A stretch of DNA of 64,000 nucleotides from assembly GCA_022539475.1 (NCBI GenBank), contig VCMS01000065.1, positions 310,001 through 374,000 on the forward strand, in the 5' to 3' direction. The position numbers and the translations under genes were made by a program. Of the stretch, positions 1 through 10,652 are shown piece by piece. The notes beneath the pieces are model-generated. The model did not search any database, was not told the origin of the DNA, and saw only the letters and a list, made by a program, of their open reading frames with translations. Source of the stretch: Gracilaria domingensis (lineage: Eukaryota; Rhodophyta; Florideophyceae; Gracilariales; Gracilariaceae). Position 1 is the first letter of the stretch. Each line of letters starts with the position of its first letter.

Positions 1-2
1 CC

Positions 3-431
3 CTCGCCGACCGTCTTGCGGAAGCGTTCGCCGAGAAGCTCCACGAAGATGTGAGAAACAAGCCTGAGTTCTGGGGTTACACGAAGGGCAACGAAAAGCT
101 CAGTACTGAGGACCTTATTAAGATTCGCTATGAGGGTATTCGCCCGGCTCCTGGTTATCCGTCACAACCCGATCACACTGAGAAAATTCCTATGTGGAAT
201 CTGCTTGACGCCGAATCAAGCGCGGATTTGAGACTCACAGAGAGTCTCGCAATGCTTCCTGCTGCTGCTGTTTCGGGTCTTTATTTCGCGCATCAAAAGT
301 CGCAATACTTCGCCGTTGGCAAGATCACCAAAGAGCAGGCGACAGATTACGGGGAAAAGCGAAAGGGATGGAATACTGCCAAGACTGAGAAGTGGCTTCG
401 CCCAATTTTATCCTACGAGACTGATGTTTAA
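3..431 (+). CDS. metH: Cobalamin-dependent methionine synthase, C-terminal activation domain (5' partial)
   Basis: The reading frame is open from base 3, before the first ATG at 51, so the gene starts outside the window. It encodes about 142 residues of the AdoMet-binding reactivation domain of MetH. Visible family signatures are [10 protein letters not shown] near the window edge, [32 protein letters not shown] and the terminal [11 protein letters not shown]. In the family this domain binds S-adenosylmethionine and, with flavodoxin-type reductants, remethylates oxidised cob(II)alamin so that homocysteine methylation to methionine can continue. The RPAPGYP stretch carries the Arg and Tyr known to contact AdoMet. 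The frame ends in TAA with no lesion. Identity is very secure; whether the upstream modules are intact cannot be seen. Confidence 0.95.
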   Translation, partial: LADRLAEAFAEKLHEDVRNKPEFWGYTKGNEKLSTEDLIKIRYEGIRPAPGYPSQPDHTEKIPMWNLLDAESSADLRLTESLAMLPAAAVSGLYFAHQKSQYFAVGKITKEQATDYGEKRKGWNTAKTEKWLRPILSYETDV

Positions 432-831
432 TTCTCTTTGGCAGTTAATGAGTCCGCTTCCTCTCGGTTAGTCCATAGTTAAGTTCCTCCGACCTATACT
501 TTATGCTTGTTACGTAGTTGAACCGATAGACGATCTTAGACTTGAAAATGTAAAGCGAATTGCGAGGAAGCACTCCATACAACATGATGCGCAACAGATT
601 CCCTTAAGTTACTTTCCCTCGACACGCAGGGTATGGCGTACAACTCTGCAATAATTTGTGCTTGCACGTAACCAGAGCTTACGACACCCGTCGGCAAGTC
701 AATGTCCATTCTCACAACCTTCCAAACTATTTTCCGAGAGCAATTTTATTCTCTTCGTGCGTTCGGATTGGGTCTTCTTTCTTCTTTAATGCGGACAGCA
801 GTCCTCAATTACAGGACTGAAGTGAAACTAT
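432..831. other. Intergenic stretch downstream of metH
   Basis: I see no convincing coding, RNA or repeat signal here. The 61-codon open frame at 702-887 has no recognisable content. Confidence 0.5.
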
Positions 832-1444
832 CTACAGATAGTTTTCTCTCGCCAAGAAGGCTAAGAACTGATGAGGATGTTCTCTGATCAACGTCTGCAA
901 ATCTAAATCGCGTTGTTTAGCTAAAACAGGGATCGTGTGTCTCCGGGATGCGTTCGTCAAAGGGCAACGTAGAACATATTGTTCCGCGCTTTTCTTAACA
1001 TTCAAACCGCATTCGCATCGCATCGTTTTCTTTTCCATATGAGAGACAACAGGATGAAGAAAGGAAACATGGCCGGTGTAAAATTGAGCCAGTAAGACTT
1101 CTGCCTTGCGAGCTCTAGCAGAGTTTGCTATAAACTCTGGTACCGTGGGGAGGATACATTTAGCCTTTGACGAGAGTTTCAATTTTGCCTTCACATCCAG
1201 CATATCTTTTTCTACTTTCACTTGCTCGTGAAGAGGGAGATGGAGCCCGCTCTTAGCCAACAAGTCCACACGATCGTTTTGAGATACGCCGCAGTGACTT
1301 GGAGTCCAACACAAGTATACTGTACAGCGTATGCTGATAGTATGTAAGAGTGCGGCAAGTTTCTGAAGATGGTGTGGGATTGGGTCTTATTATCCCTATG
1401 CTGTGCGTCGTAGCTTCTCGCCAAGTTTGGCCGGACATTGTCAT
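832..1444 (-). mobile_element. Non-LTR retrotransposon (LINE) remnant: RNase H and C-terminal zinc-knuckle tail
   Basis: The minus-strand frame 832-1314 starts inside an RNase H domain: WTPSHCGVSQNDRVDLLAK is the conserved last RNase H motif with its His and Asp. It continues into the usual LINE C-terminal region, with YTGH, then CECGL and a later SAEQYVLRCPL, giving a CX1C...H/Q...C-type knuckle. More RNase H-like sequence lies upstream to about 1444, but in other frames, so the copy is frameshifted. No reverse transcriptase or endonuclease domain is present, which is normal for a 5'-truncated LINE copy. It is a relic; its clade cannot be fixed from the tail alone. Confidence 0.75.
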
Positions 1445-1695
1445 ATACGCCTGACAGCGGCTACTGCCATCACATCTACACCGGATATGTAGCCTAGGGG
1501 TTTTTGGGTGATCACAGACATGGGGACTGAGAGAAGCATTGGAGCAGTGCTCGCAGCTGCTCTTCTCTCTCTCTCCCTCTCTAATACGATGTTCTAACTC
1601 CTACATGCCGCAGTGCGTTTCTATTGAAAGAAACGCTCTCTCACCAGGAAAACGAGCACTCTTTCGGGCCATTTCCTATTATCTCTGCTACTGTC

Positions 1696-2254
1696 ATTCT
1701 TCTCTCTCTCTCTCTTTTATGGAGACGGTGGAGCTAATTCCGCTCCTACGCGTGGGTTTGCTCAAGACCCAACCACCCATTATACCTCTACATCGCAACC
1801 ACTGACCACAACGAAGTAGCCGTACTACACTTACTGGACTACTATGAGAAATATTAGATATCTTAGGTGTTTCTGACTGCGGGCGTTTCGTTTCCGACGC
1901 TTATCGCCTTCTTCCTCCCACTACTCTCTTCATTCATGCTCTAGAGACCGTCGGCAGAGGGGCACACCACGACAAGGCGCTCCGCATGTACCACATTGGC
2001 CACTCCAGAAACCATGAGCGACGTTCTTTCCACCCAATCCTCATATCACCGGCGAAACCAGGTGCAAGAAGCAGTCAGTAGCCTTTCACCGTCAGCCAAC
2101 CCTAGTGTAGTCCGTCCGAGAAAACCATGGAAAAACTTTTTTCAGAGGGAAAAGTCAGGGAAACGGCGGTAGGATCTTACGCCAATGACCTTCTCGTGAC
2201 CTACTGCTTATGTGCAGCTAAACGGGGGCAGTATAGCGACGTGCCACCCAGGTC
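1696..2254 (-). mobile_element. SINE-like retroposon, diverged copy 1
   Basis: This stretch aligns by eye over its whole length with 18427-19052. Shared blocks include GGTACACCACGGCAAGGCGCT-type sequence (around 1960 and 18715), GTAGGATC...GTGCAGCTA (2170-2225 and 18965-19020) and the end block CCACCCAGGTC (2244-2254 and 19040-19050). Read on the minus strand, both copies begin at the CCTGGGTGG end and finish in an ATAAA motif followed by a GA-rich tail, as expected of a poly-purine-tailed retroposon. I see no clear target-site duplication at this older copy. No open frame is shared, so the family is probably non-autonomous. Confidence 0.6.
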
Positions 2255-2349
2255 CATGAGGGCGACCAGCGAGCTGACCGACCGCTCGGACGAGTTTAAC
2301 GACCACCGGGTCGCCTGTCATTCTTCGACGGTCTTGACGAGGCTGTAGG

Positions 2350-2713
2350 TACATTATTCTTGAAGCACTCAGAGGATATCGTATAATATAGTGCTCCGCG
2401 TCGTTGATTACGCTCGGTGAACATGCACAAACTGCTTTCTTTCCTGTCAAGTATGGTACCAAAGGGTACAGTCAAGACGTCGCAATTGCAAGGCCACTTG
2501 TGCCTCTCTCAAAGAAACCAGCTTTTCAAACTTATCCTCTACAGCCATCAATAGAGGACGAATCTTGCAGCTGCTCTTCATCGCTGGGGATACGCACATG
2601 CATTGTCGGTCTGGCCAAGTTGCATGCCTGCAGACAGTATACTCAGCGTTGGTGATGACACACCAAGCTATTTCATGGCTTGAACTGCCTTTTCGGCCGT
2701 TGTAGGTCGACAC
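2350..2713 (-). mobile_element. Second degenerate LINE C-terminal fragment
   Basis: Minus-strand frames give LTGKKAVCACS followed by NDAEHYIIRYPL, the same knuckle arrangement as at 832-1314. It joins by a frameshift to an upstream frame (2447-2713). The spacing and sequence match LINE C-terminal tails, but the copy is badly decayed and only the tail can be supported. Confidence 0.45.
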
Positions 2714-3008
2714 TATCCAGAAACTTTAGACGAACATCGATCAGCGATTGGGATGAAGAACAAATATGCACTCTAGCTTGCTACCTCTGCGCGCGTACCA
2801 CACATGCACAATTTGAAAATGTAAAGCGGAACAAGTTTTCCTTTACAATCTGTCTCGCTACATGTAGAGGATTCGTTCCGTTTTCGCATTCCCTCAGCTC
2901 GTTATGATCGATGGAGAAGTGGGAGACTTCCTCGCTTGAACGACGTTTGGCTCATGCCGCTACATGACAATCACCAGCATCATAGCATTCACGAATTAGG
3001 TTCGCAAC

Positions 3009-4295
3009 CTACACTTTAGCGCGACAGAGCGGACATGTCTGCAGCCCAACATTCTGAGACTGATGTTTTGCCCACTCTATCCAGCATTCGTTATGGAAGG
3101 AATGCGCACAGACCAATACCTTGTGTTCCAAGTTTGTATGCATCTCCCCGATGCAAATGGCGCATACTTCCGAAACAGGAAAGGAGTTCTGTTCCCCCTT
3201 CCGGTTCGTCACTGACTGTTCAGCTGCTAGCGGTCGTGTAATCACCTCCATATAGTCGAACTGCGCCTGTCCAGCTTTTGCGCGATCCCAAGTCTCATAA
3301 TGGTCGCCCACTTTTGTCCACGGCAGAGAAAACTCCCTCATACTTCCGCTCTTCATGGCGCGAATTTTGTAGAAGCAGTTATTGAAACCGAGATTTACCT
3401 TCTTCACAATGCTCCCACACATGCAACACCTGGCCTCAACCCCATGTACATCAAAAGTTCCAAAGCGTTGATTGCAGATGACAACCTTTTGATATGCAGT
3501 GCAGTTCTTGTAGGTGCATCGACCTTCAAGGCAGAAACCGTAATCTGCCGCGCGCCACTCAGGAGCCGTCGCGCTCCACTGCACAGTTTTTTTCGCAGAC
3601 TCTTCTTCAACGTCCACTATTGTCAAAGGCAACATCGGACGACCCCCACCTCTCAAACGAATTACCAAGTGCAAAGATGTGCGCCCAGAGATCTTGTAGT
3701 GCCGCAACGTACGTCCATCTTCAAGCTGCTCTCCTTTGTGTATCAGTCGCTGCTGATCTCTTGGTATGCCCTCAATAAACGCTATCCTGTCCTTAACAGT
3801 TTCAACTATGTTGGTTTCTGCTACAGCTAGGGTCAGTGTTTTTCCGGTTAAAGTTTTTACGTACAAGGGCATGTTTTCTCCTCCAAAGGATGCCACGCTC
3901 AGCACAGTCGAGATATACAGCATATGCCGTACAAGTTTGCTACAATCCGTATAAGAAGATAACCAGATTCTGCGGTAGCCATCGGCAATTAGAAAGGTTG
4001 CTTCTTTGTCAGGTGTTGTTGTGAGCAAAAAAAGCTTAAGATCATGTAGCGTTGTGTTGAAGTCACACGACATGGTTATCGTTTCCCATTTCGCTGAACC
4101 GTTGACAAAGCGCAGTTCCAGCGTTGTAGCGGACTTCATGAGAACGTATTGTGAATCTTCGTACGGCACCACGCTCTTTGGCAGACCGGAGCAAGAAAGC
4201 TGTTCCGGGGGACCGAGGAAAAGTAGAATGAATGAATGAATGAATGAATGAATGAGGTAGAGCGTGGCGTGGACGAAGGGTGGCGTGCCGGACAC
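3009..4295 (-). CDS. Ubiquitin fused to a zinc-binding domain and RING-H2 finger (candidate E3 ligase)
   Basis: This intact frame encodes 428 residues. Residues 1-135 include a hydrophobic N-terminus encoded partly by a TGAA/CATT microsatellite and then a weak ubiquitin-like segment. Residues about 142-217 form a clear ubiquitin domain ([29 protein letters not shown], ending RLRGGG). It is followed by a Cys-rich domain with the pattern G-x-C-x4-C-x-A and GTFD plus CCMCG, seen in other eukaryotic ubiquitin-RING fusions. It ends in a C3H2C3 RING: CAIC, then CAHSFHNEC, then CPLC. RING proteins transfer ubiquitin from E2 to substrate. Relative to ubiquitin, positions 48 and 63 are Glu and Gly, while Leu8, Ile44 and Val70 of the binding patch remain. 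The true start is uncertain; Met codons further in are possible. Confidence 0.85.
   Translation of the reverse strand: MSGTPPFVHATLYLIHSFIHSFILLFLGPPEQLSCSGLPKSVVPYEDSQYVLMKSATTLELRFVNGSAKWETITMSCDFNTTLHDLKLFLLTTTPDKEATFLIADGYRRIWLSSYTDCSKLVRHMLYISTVLSVASFGGENMPLYVKTLTGKTLTLAVAETNIVETVKDRIAFIEGIPRDQQRLIHKGEQLEDGRTLRHYKISGRTSLHLVIRLRGGGRPMLPLTIVDVEEESAKKTVQWSATAPEWRAADYGFCLEGRCTYKNCTAYQKVVICNQRFGTFDVHGVEARCCMCGSIVKKVNLGFNNCFYKIRAMKSGSMREFSLPWTKVGDHYETWDRAKAGQAQFDYMEVITRPLAAEQSVTNRKGEQNSFPVSEVCAICIGEMHTNLEHKVLVCAHSFHNECWIEWAKHQSQNVGLQTCPLCRAKV
4229..4256. repeat. Tetranucleotide microsatellite (TGAA)n
   Basis: About six to seven tandem TGAA units lie within the N-terminal codons of the ubiquitin-RING gene. 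On the minus strand they encode a repeating HSFI-type hydrophobic stretch. Length changes would shift or lengthen the N-terminus, which makes the annotated start doubtful. Confidence 0.8.
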
Positions 4296-4481
4296 TCAGG
4301 CCCATTGATCTATCGTCGGTGCATCATACTGTATGATTCATACACGAAGACAAAATAGATCGTGACTTGGGTATGATCCACGTTACAAGGTCATGGCATC
4401 GGTGTCCACGAAGCAAAGATTCCCAAATTTGGAACTCGGACGACTTTTGGGCAAAAGTTTTGATTTTGCCGATGCCCAAAC

Positions 4482-5723
4482 TTGGGCGCGGCTCTGCCAA
4501 TTGCCATCAGCGAAATACACGCCCTCAGCAACAACGCCACGCCGCCCGTCGTCCCAACGAAGCGCAACTCCTGCGCGCAGATCCGCCGTCGTTCCCTGCC
4601 AGCCACCGTTGCAGGCGTTGCCTCGCTCGTCACCATGCCGACCATGCCTTCCACTTCGCCAGCCGCCCACGTCTTCTCCGGCTCCAGTGAGCTCGACATA
4701 GCACAAGCCGCCACCGCTCTGCGCTCCGGTCACCTGCTAGCATTTCCCACCGAGACTGTGTATGGGCTCGGTGCCAACGCCCTCAACTCCGCAGCGGTCG
4801 CGGCGATTTTCGATGCAAAGGGCAGACCGTCCGACAACCCGCTAATTGTGCACGTATCGTCCTTGAGCGACATCGCACGCCATCGTCTCACGCCCCCGCT
4901 ACCCGCGCTCGCATTGCGACTTGCATCCTCTTTCTGGCCAGGGCCTCTTACGATGGTGCTGCCGCTCTCGCGGCACGCGCTTCTTGCTGCTGCTGTGACC
5001 GCTGGTTTGCCGTCTGTCGCCATTCGAATACCGAAGCATCCTGTGGCTGCGGCATTACTGTCCAAGGCTGCTGTTCCTGTTGCTGCTCCGAGCGCCAATC
5101 TTTCCGGACGACCGAGCCCGACCTCTGCGAAACACGTTCTACAAGATCTTTCAGGAAGAATCCATGCAGTTGTTGATGGAGGAAAGCTACAGGCAGACCA
5201 ATGCGGCTTGGAAAGCACCGTTATTGACTTGACTGACCCAACCTTTCCCACTGTTTTGAGACCAGGCGCAATTTCAGTCGCGCAGCTTGAGAAAGCAACC
5301 GGAGTAGCTTTTACTCGAGTGAAGAACTCTTCAGACAAGCCCAAAGCACCAGGAATGAAATACCGACATTACGCTCCAAAGCCGCCGATGCGTCTTGTTT
5401 CAACCAACATTCCGGATCAGATCTCGGCGCTTCTGGAACAGGGAAAGAAAGTCGGCCTACTAGCAGATGAATCAACTTGCGAACGATTCCGAAACGTCGA
5501 CCGCATGGCAGTTGTTCCGTGTGGAAGAAGAGATGATACGGAAAGCTTTGCAAGAGAGCTTTATGGCGCTTTGAGAGCGTTCGATGGAGAGGGCGACAAT
5601 GCTGTGGCACACGTTGACATTATCATCGCAGTTCCCCCTGCCAATGTGACTGACGGCATAGGCGAGGCGGTCATGAACCGTTTGAAGAAAGCATCAGCCG
5701 GAGGTGATTTGAAGTCAATCTGA
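4482..5723 (+). CDS. SUA5: Threonylcarbamoyl-AMP synthase (Sua5/YrdC family)
   Basis: The protein makes L-threonylcarbamoyl-AMP from threonine, bicarbonate and ATP, the first step of tRNA t6A37 formation. The YrdC core runs from about residue 68 to 270: AFPTETVYGLG, GRPSDNPLIVH, FWPGPLTMVL, AIRIPKHP, PSANLSGRPSPT and GLESTVIDL with LRPG. The Sua5-type linker KAPGMKYRHYAP near residue 290 is followed by a C-terminal Sua5 domain, so this is the two-domain Sua5 form. The core could also start at the ATG at 4635. The 51-residue Arg-rich leader from 4482 may be an organelle transit peptide (inference). The gene is convergent with the EPL1-like gene, with 167 bp between stops, and has no internal lesion. 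Confidence 0.93.
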   Translation: MGAALPIAISEIHALSNNATPPVVPTKRNSCAQIRRRSLPATVAGVASLVTMPTMPSTSPAAHVFSGSSELDIAQAATALRSGHLLAFPTETVYGLGANALNSAAVAAIFDAKGRPSDNPLIVHVSSLSDIARHRLTPPLPALALRLASSFWPGPLTMVLPLSRHALLAAAVTAGLPSVAIRIPKHPVAAALLSKAAVPVAAPSANLSGRPSPTSAKHVLQDLSGRIHAVVDGGKLQADQCGLESTVIDLTDPTFPTVLRPGAISVAQLEKATGVAFTRVKNSSDKPKAPGMKYRHYAPKPPMRLVSTNIPDQISALLEQGKKVGLLADESTCERFRNVDRMAVVPCGRRDDTESFARELYGALRAFDGEGDNAVAHVDIIIAVPPANVTDGIGEAVMNRLKKASAGGDLKSI

Positions 5724-5890
5724 TTTTCGCGCTCTGCCAGTGTTCGTTTACCTCCATACCGGAGGGAGGGAACTAAAGCGCTCAACGTTTAACTTATCGA
5801 CGAAACGGTTTGATGATGTATGAAAGGATCAGTCCGAAACAAGAACGTTGAAAACGGTTTATGTTAATATACAGATTCTTATCTACTAAC

Positions 5891-8103
5891 TCACATTTCT
5901 GATACCAGAGGTTCGTTTCTCGACGCATAAGCGGGTAACTTTGCCCAATCCTCGAACGGGACGACTTGTACGATGCTGCGATTGGCTTGATCGTCCATGG
6001 TCACGCCGTCGTCTTCGTTTCTTGCATCGAACCATGTGATCCTGGTCCTTCGCTGTTTTGGCTCTTCTTTCCGACGGGGCCATGTTTCGCTTACGTCCTT
6101 GGTGGACACCGTATCATTTGGTGATTTTGTCATGGGCTCCATTTCGGGCATGAGCTCCTTCGCTAATTGGACGAGTCTATTTTCATTCAAACTCTTTGTG
6201 CGGAACTCTTCCCCGCCTCCGAGCAGCATCACGTCGCCTAGATCACCCCTTGGATACTCTGCTGCCACTCTTGCGGCATCATGGAAGGGAATGCCTGCCG
6301 TGTACACGCCACCCATCTTAACATTGCCGGGATAACTGGCAGCCCTGAGCCCCTTCTCTCTTTCATATACAACACGGTCAAACATGATTCTACCACCTCG
6401 TCCCACTCGGCCACGTGCCCGGATTGTGCGACGCATCTTGCGTGCTGGTTCACGCGGAAGGGATGGTGTCGGAGGTGTTGTGTTTAGGATATCACGAGCA
6501 ATGTCTTCGGTTGTGACAAATCGACGAGGACCGATCTTGGCCCCGGAGCCGAACCTGCCCCCGAGCCTACCGAAGTTTACCTTTGTACCGGGGATGGTTA
6601 TGGGTGGCGGTTCTCTTGCAGACGCCATCACCGTATTTCGCTCTGTGGCAGCGGCAAACACGCGATGATCGTATGGTGACACACCATAGTTGGCAAAGCC
6701 GCCCGCAAAATAACGCATATGTTTGAGACAGAAGTTTCCGTGGTAATCGTATCCATACATGTCGACGTTTGAAGAGGCGCTCGCAAGCGCGCGCATATCG
6801 ACGGAGGGGGTCGGAGAGCCTTCCTTCTGCCCTCTCTTCTCCGGCAGCTTGACTTTGCGACGATTCTTCTTGGACATCTTATCAGCTCCCATTTTCCTGG
6901 ATACTACGTTTACAGAATCTGGCAAGCTCAGGCCTCTGACCGGCACTATGACAGCTGAGGTTGATGCGGTGTTTGATCCGTAGGTTACTACGGGTTCAGT
7001 GTCACACGAGAAGGCGGCGCGATTGACGGCTTCCATACGTGCGCCGCCGTCCGCGGTTGCGCGAATTCGTTGGGAGAGCATCTTGAGCGCCAACAGCTGC
7101 GCCTTCTTGTTCTCTCGATGCACAACGCGTTGCAGTATCTGACGTAATTGGCGCAGCTCATCGCGTAGAACAAGCGCCTTACGAAAGTTGTCGTAGGTAT
7201 TCATGCGACGCGCAATGCCAGAAGCGGCATCGCGCTCGCGCGGACGGAAGGCAACGGCGGGATCGTGATTCTTTGGGTCGGGCGGCGGTTGAAAAATGCG
7301 AAGGAAGGAGATGGAACGGGATTGGCGGCGGCGAAGCCAGTGCTGGTAGAGCGGTTTGGTGACGATGTCATTGGATGTTAGTGCGGATTTGATGGCAGAG
7401 AAGGAAAGCAGATTGGAAGACTCGGATCGAGCTTGAGCTTTCTCCATGGCATCCATGGCACGCTCAAGCACGTCGAGATCGACATTGTTATCGCGCGCGA
7501 ATTGCTCATCGACGTAGTCGGCATCGTAGTCGACTATGTCGTCGATGAGGTCGAGGTCATCCCTGTCGAAGAGAATGTACTGCTGCGGGCGCTCGAAGGT
7601 GGCGTGAATGACAGGCGGCTGCACGCGGTTGACGATGGGCACGGGGATATCGGCGGTGGCGGCCTTTGCGTTGGCGCCAAACACAGAAGCGAGAAGGGCC
7701 TGTTGCAGATGTCGCTCCTCCTCTTCCGAGGGGTCGACGCCGGAGGCAATGGCCGGCAAGGCGCGGTTGACGACGATGTCATCCTCGTGGCGCAGGTCCT
7801 TGCTGCTCTTGATGACCGGCAGCGGCTTGTTGAGGTCGATTGGACGCGGGCGGAACGACGGGCGAGATGCGGCGTGCGCCGCGCCGCTGTCGCGGCGCGG
7901 CGGCCGCGACGGCGCAATTTTCTTGCGAAAAATTTTGAGGGGCGCGACGCGCCGGGCGGCGCAAATGTGTTTTGCGCCAATTACGGCGCGGCTGCGAGCC
8001 GCGTGGACACGCAGCCAGCGGCGGCGCGCGCGCCGGCGGCGACGAAGGCGGCTGCGAAGCGCGACGGCGCCCGCGGAAGGCGGCGGCGACGGCGGCGGCG
8101 GCT

Positions 8104-8153
<50 letters not shown>

Positions 8154-8470
8154 CGGTGCGCTGCGACGGGGGCGCGGCGACGGCGCGCGACGCTTGCGGG
8201 AGCTGCGAGCGCGCGCGGGCGGCGGCGGCGGCGGCGGCAGCGGCAGACGGGGCGCGCTGCTTGCGAGAGAGTGCGAGCGGGCGGGCGAGCGCTCTGCGCC
8301 GCACCGCTGCGCGCCGGCGGCGGCGCCGCCGCCGGCGCGCTCTTTTTGGCTGACAGCGCGCGCGACGTGGCCGCGTGTGCGCGCTGGCGCGGCTTGCAAC
8401 CACGATGATCTGTCGCTGTTTTGGCGCGCTTTTCGCACGCCACGCCAGCGCGCACGTTGGGAGCCCCCAT
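5891..8470 (-). CDS. EPL1: Enhancer of Polycomb-like protein (EPL1/EPC domain)
   Basis: The EPcA domain is clear from codons near 7858 downwards: SFRPRPIDLNKPLPV, then INRALP-like VVNRALPAIASGVDPSEEEE with HHLQ-like HLQQA, then YDADYVDEQF, LYQHWLRRR and DPAVAFRPRE. In yeast and animals this protein is the scaffold that holds the catalytic part of the NuA4/TIP60 histone acetyltransferase. The N-terminal 200 codons of the open frame are low-complexity Pro/Arg/Ala from a CGG-rich tract and contain no usable Met close to the domain. The real start is therefore probably in a separate upstream exon or further down; an AG acceptor-like site precedes the domain at about 7890. The start and extent above 7858 are unsure, the domain itself is not. 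The gene faces RAD21 head to head. Confidence 0.85.
7990..8160. repeat. CGG-rich low-complexity tract in a divergent promoter region
   Basis: Long runs of GGC triplets (densest at 8100-8152) lie between the conserved parts of the EPL1-like gene and RAD21. All frames on both strands are open here because the DNA is nearly A/T-free, so open frames are not evidence of coding. Confidence 0.85.
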
Positions 8471-8562
8471 CGCGCCGCCGTTGTGCTCTTCAACGCCGCC
8501 GTAGACGGCGCGTCAGCTCGAGCGCTCTGCGTGTGCGAGCACCCGCCGCCGCCGCCGCCGCC

Positions 8563-10602
8563 ATGTTCTACTCGCAGCACGTCCTCACCAAGAAGGGCCC
8601 GCTGGCCAAGATCTGGCTGGCCGCCCACATGCAGAACAAGCTCACCAAGGCCATGGTGTTCTCCACCAACATCCAGAACGCCGTCTCGTCCATCATCTCC
8701 CCCGACGTGCCCATGGCCCTGCGTCTCACCTCCAACCTGCTCCTCGGCGTCGTGCGAATCCTCTCCCGCAAGACCAAGTACCTGCTTCAGGAATCGTCCG
8801 ACGCTATGACGCGTCTCAAGCTCACCTTCCGCCCGCGCGCCGCCGAAACGCTCCCGCATAACACCGCGCCGCTGCCCGCCATCACGCTGCCCACCATCGA
8901 CGCGCTCGAGCCGCCCAACATCGACCTGCAGCTCGTGCCCACGCGCGTCGCCCCGCCGCCCTCGTCCGCCTTTCTGGCCGCCGATCAAGACATCACAATC
9001 GACCAGTTCGCGGGCGGGCTCATGGGCGGTATCATCGACGCCTTCGAGCTCGAGCCCCAGCTCCCGCGCGACGCCGCGCTCGACCTCGACCCGGAACCGC
9101 TGCTGTTCACCCCCAGTCAGCGCCAGCAAGGCACCCCCGTCACCCCCTCCGTGCGCTCCGAGCCTTCTGTCGAGCGCCTTCGCGCCGCCGAAGCGCCGCA
9201 ACCTCCCGAGCCGCCGCAGCTGTCTGTCGAGCGCGAGAGAGCCGACGTTGCCGAACCGCCTGATGAGGAGCCGCTCTTGTTCGGAACGCAGCCTATCACC
9301 GCCGCCGAGCCTGCTTCACCGCGTGAAGCGTCGCCCATGCCCGTCACGCCGACGCGCGAGAGGCTGCCGACCGATCTGGAACAGCCGCTCATGCCGCTGT
9401 CTGAGGAACCGCTGCCGCCGCCTTCGCCGTCCGGTGCGCTGCCCCCGGCGCGTATATCGGTGGGGAGTGATCGCCTTCAACTTGCACCCGAGGCTGAAAT
9501 ATCGCCCGCAGCGGCCACCCCCACGCGCGAACTTGCGCCACAAGTTGAGCCTGCCCAACCGGAGCTCATGCTGCCTTCTCCGCGCGTGACGCCGCGAATT
9601 CCACCGGGCTCGCCCGTGCGGCCTGAGGAGGACGAGGGCGAGCGTCGGGCGGCGTCAGTGGAGGGCGGACCGCCCACGCAGGAAGCTCCGCCCACGCCCA
9701 AGCGCGGCCGCAAGCGAAAGGTGTATGTGATGGCGGACGAGGGCGCGACTGAGATTTCGGCCGCCGAGTTTAGGGCGGCGCTTAATGATACCTCTGATTT
9801 GTTGCGGCAACCAACGCAAAGGAGACGCGTTGGCACGGCGCGCGCCACGCGCTTTGAGGAGCTCATTTCTCGACCCACCGTGCCACTGGCGCCGCAGCTC
9901 ATGGAGTTGTTTACGGCAAACTTTCGGGCCGATGAGCTGATTCTGGCGAGCCCGATTTCGGATGCGGATCTTGGGGAGAGGGTGCCGCGGGAGGAAGAAG
10001 AGCCGGAGAAAGAGGCCGAGGCCGAAGCCGAGGCCGAGAAGGAAGAAGAGCCACAGCCGGAGAAGGAGGTCACGGCAGATCCTTCGCTGGCTCAGCTCGC
10101 TGGGTTGGAAGCAGCGGTGCCGATAGAAGAGGAAGAGGAGATTATGCCTTCTGCTGCAGCGGTGCCAGCGCCTCGCGACACAATATCGCCCGTGCTGCCG
10201 CCGCCAATAGCGGAGATGGAGGAAGCACGGGCGCTCTCTATGGGGCGTGAGTCAGTGGGGGTGTCCGTTTCAGCTGCTCCTGAAGAGGAGGGTGTTTTCA
10301 CGCTGAGGCAGGTGGCGGAGACAGTGGCGCAGGTTGAGAGTGAAGAAAGCGTGACGGAGGCAACGGTGTCGGCGCGAACGCGCAAGATGCAAGAGTTGAT
10401 GCTGTCGCGGCTGGAGGACGGTGAGTTTGACTTTACGGATGCTCTTGCGGAAGTAGGCGGTCGACGCACTGCAGCAAGGTGCTTTTACGAATTGCTCAAC
10501 TTGAGCAACAAGAAGGCTGTTGCGTTGCGACAGGAGGAGGCGTACGGGCGAATATGGGCGCGGCCAATACAGCCGACGTTTAATGCACTCTTGGAGTCGT
10601 AA
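8563..10602 (+). CDS. RAD21: Cohesin kleisin subunit RAD21/SCC1
   Basis: The 679-residue product begins MFYSQHVLTKKGPLAKIWLAA, the typical Rad21/Rec8 N-terminus that binds the SMC3 neck, followed by MALRLTSNLLLGVVRILSRK. The middle is acidic, Pro-rich and probably disordered, with two EPLLF motifs. The last 60 residues (AARCFYELLNLSNKKAVALRQEE) form the winged-helix domain that binds SMC1. The protein closes the cohesin ring that holds sister chromatids together and is cut by separase at anaphase. The ATG at 8563 is chosen over the longer upstream frame because homology starts exactly there. Mitotic (RAD21) rather than meiotic (REC8) identity is likely but not proven. It is convergent with SWC5, with 50 bp between stops. 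Confidence 0.93.
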   Translation: MFYSQHVLTKKGPLAKIWLAAHMQNKLTKAMVFSTNIQNAVSSIISPDVPMALRLTSNLLLGVVRILSRKTKYLLQESSDAMTRLKLTFRPRAAETLPHNTAPLPAITLPTIDALEPPNIDLQLVPTRVAPPPSSAFLAADQDITIDQFAGGLMGGIIDAFELEPQLPRDAALDLDPEPLLFTPSQRQQGTPVTPSVRSEPSVERLRAAEAPQPPEPPQLSVERERADVAEPPDEEPLLFGTQPITAAEPASPREASPMPVTPTRERLPTDLEQPLMPLSEEPLPPPSPSGALPPARISVGSDRLQLAPEAEISPAAATPTRELAPQVEPAQPELMLPSPRVTPRIPPGSPVRPEEDEGERRAASVEGGPPTQEAPPTPKRGRKRKVYVMADEGATEISAAEFRAALNDTSDLLRQPTQRRRVGTARATRFEELISRPTVPLAPQLMELFTANFRADELILASPISDADLGERVPREEEEPEKEAEAEAEAEKEEEPQPEKEVTADPSLAQLAGLEAAVPIEEEEEIMPSAAAVPAPRDTISPVLPPPIAEMEEARALSMGRESVGVSVSAAPEEEGVFTLRQVAETVAQVESEESVTEATVSARTRKMQELMLSRLEDGEFDFTDALAEVGGRRTAARCFYELLNLSNKKAVALRQEEAYGRIWARPIQPTFNALLES

Positions 10603-10652
10603 GGGTAAAGCTGTACAGAGTGGTTTACAATAACGGTTTGACTGAGCCAATG

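Noticed and set aside
7433-10602. Several very long overlapping open frames on both strands in GC-extreme DNA (for example plus 7433-8353 and minus 7981-9201)
   Set aside because: With almost no A or T, stop codons are rare in every frame. Only the EPL1 and RAD21 frames give family matches.
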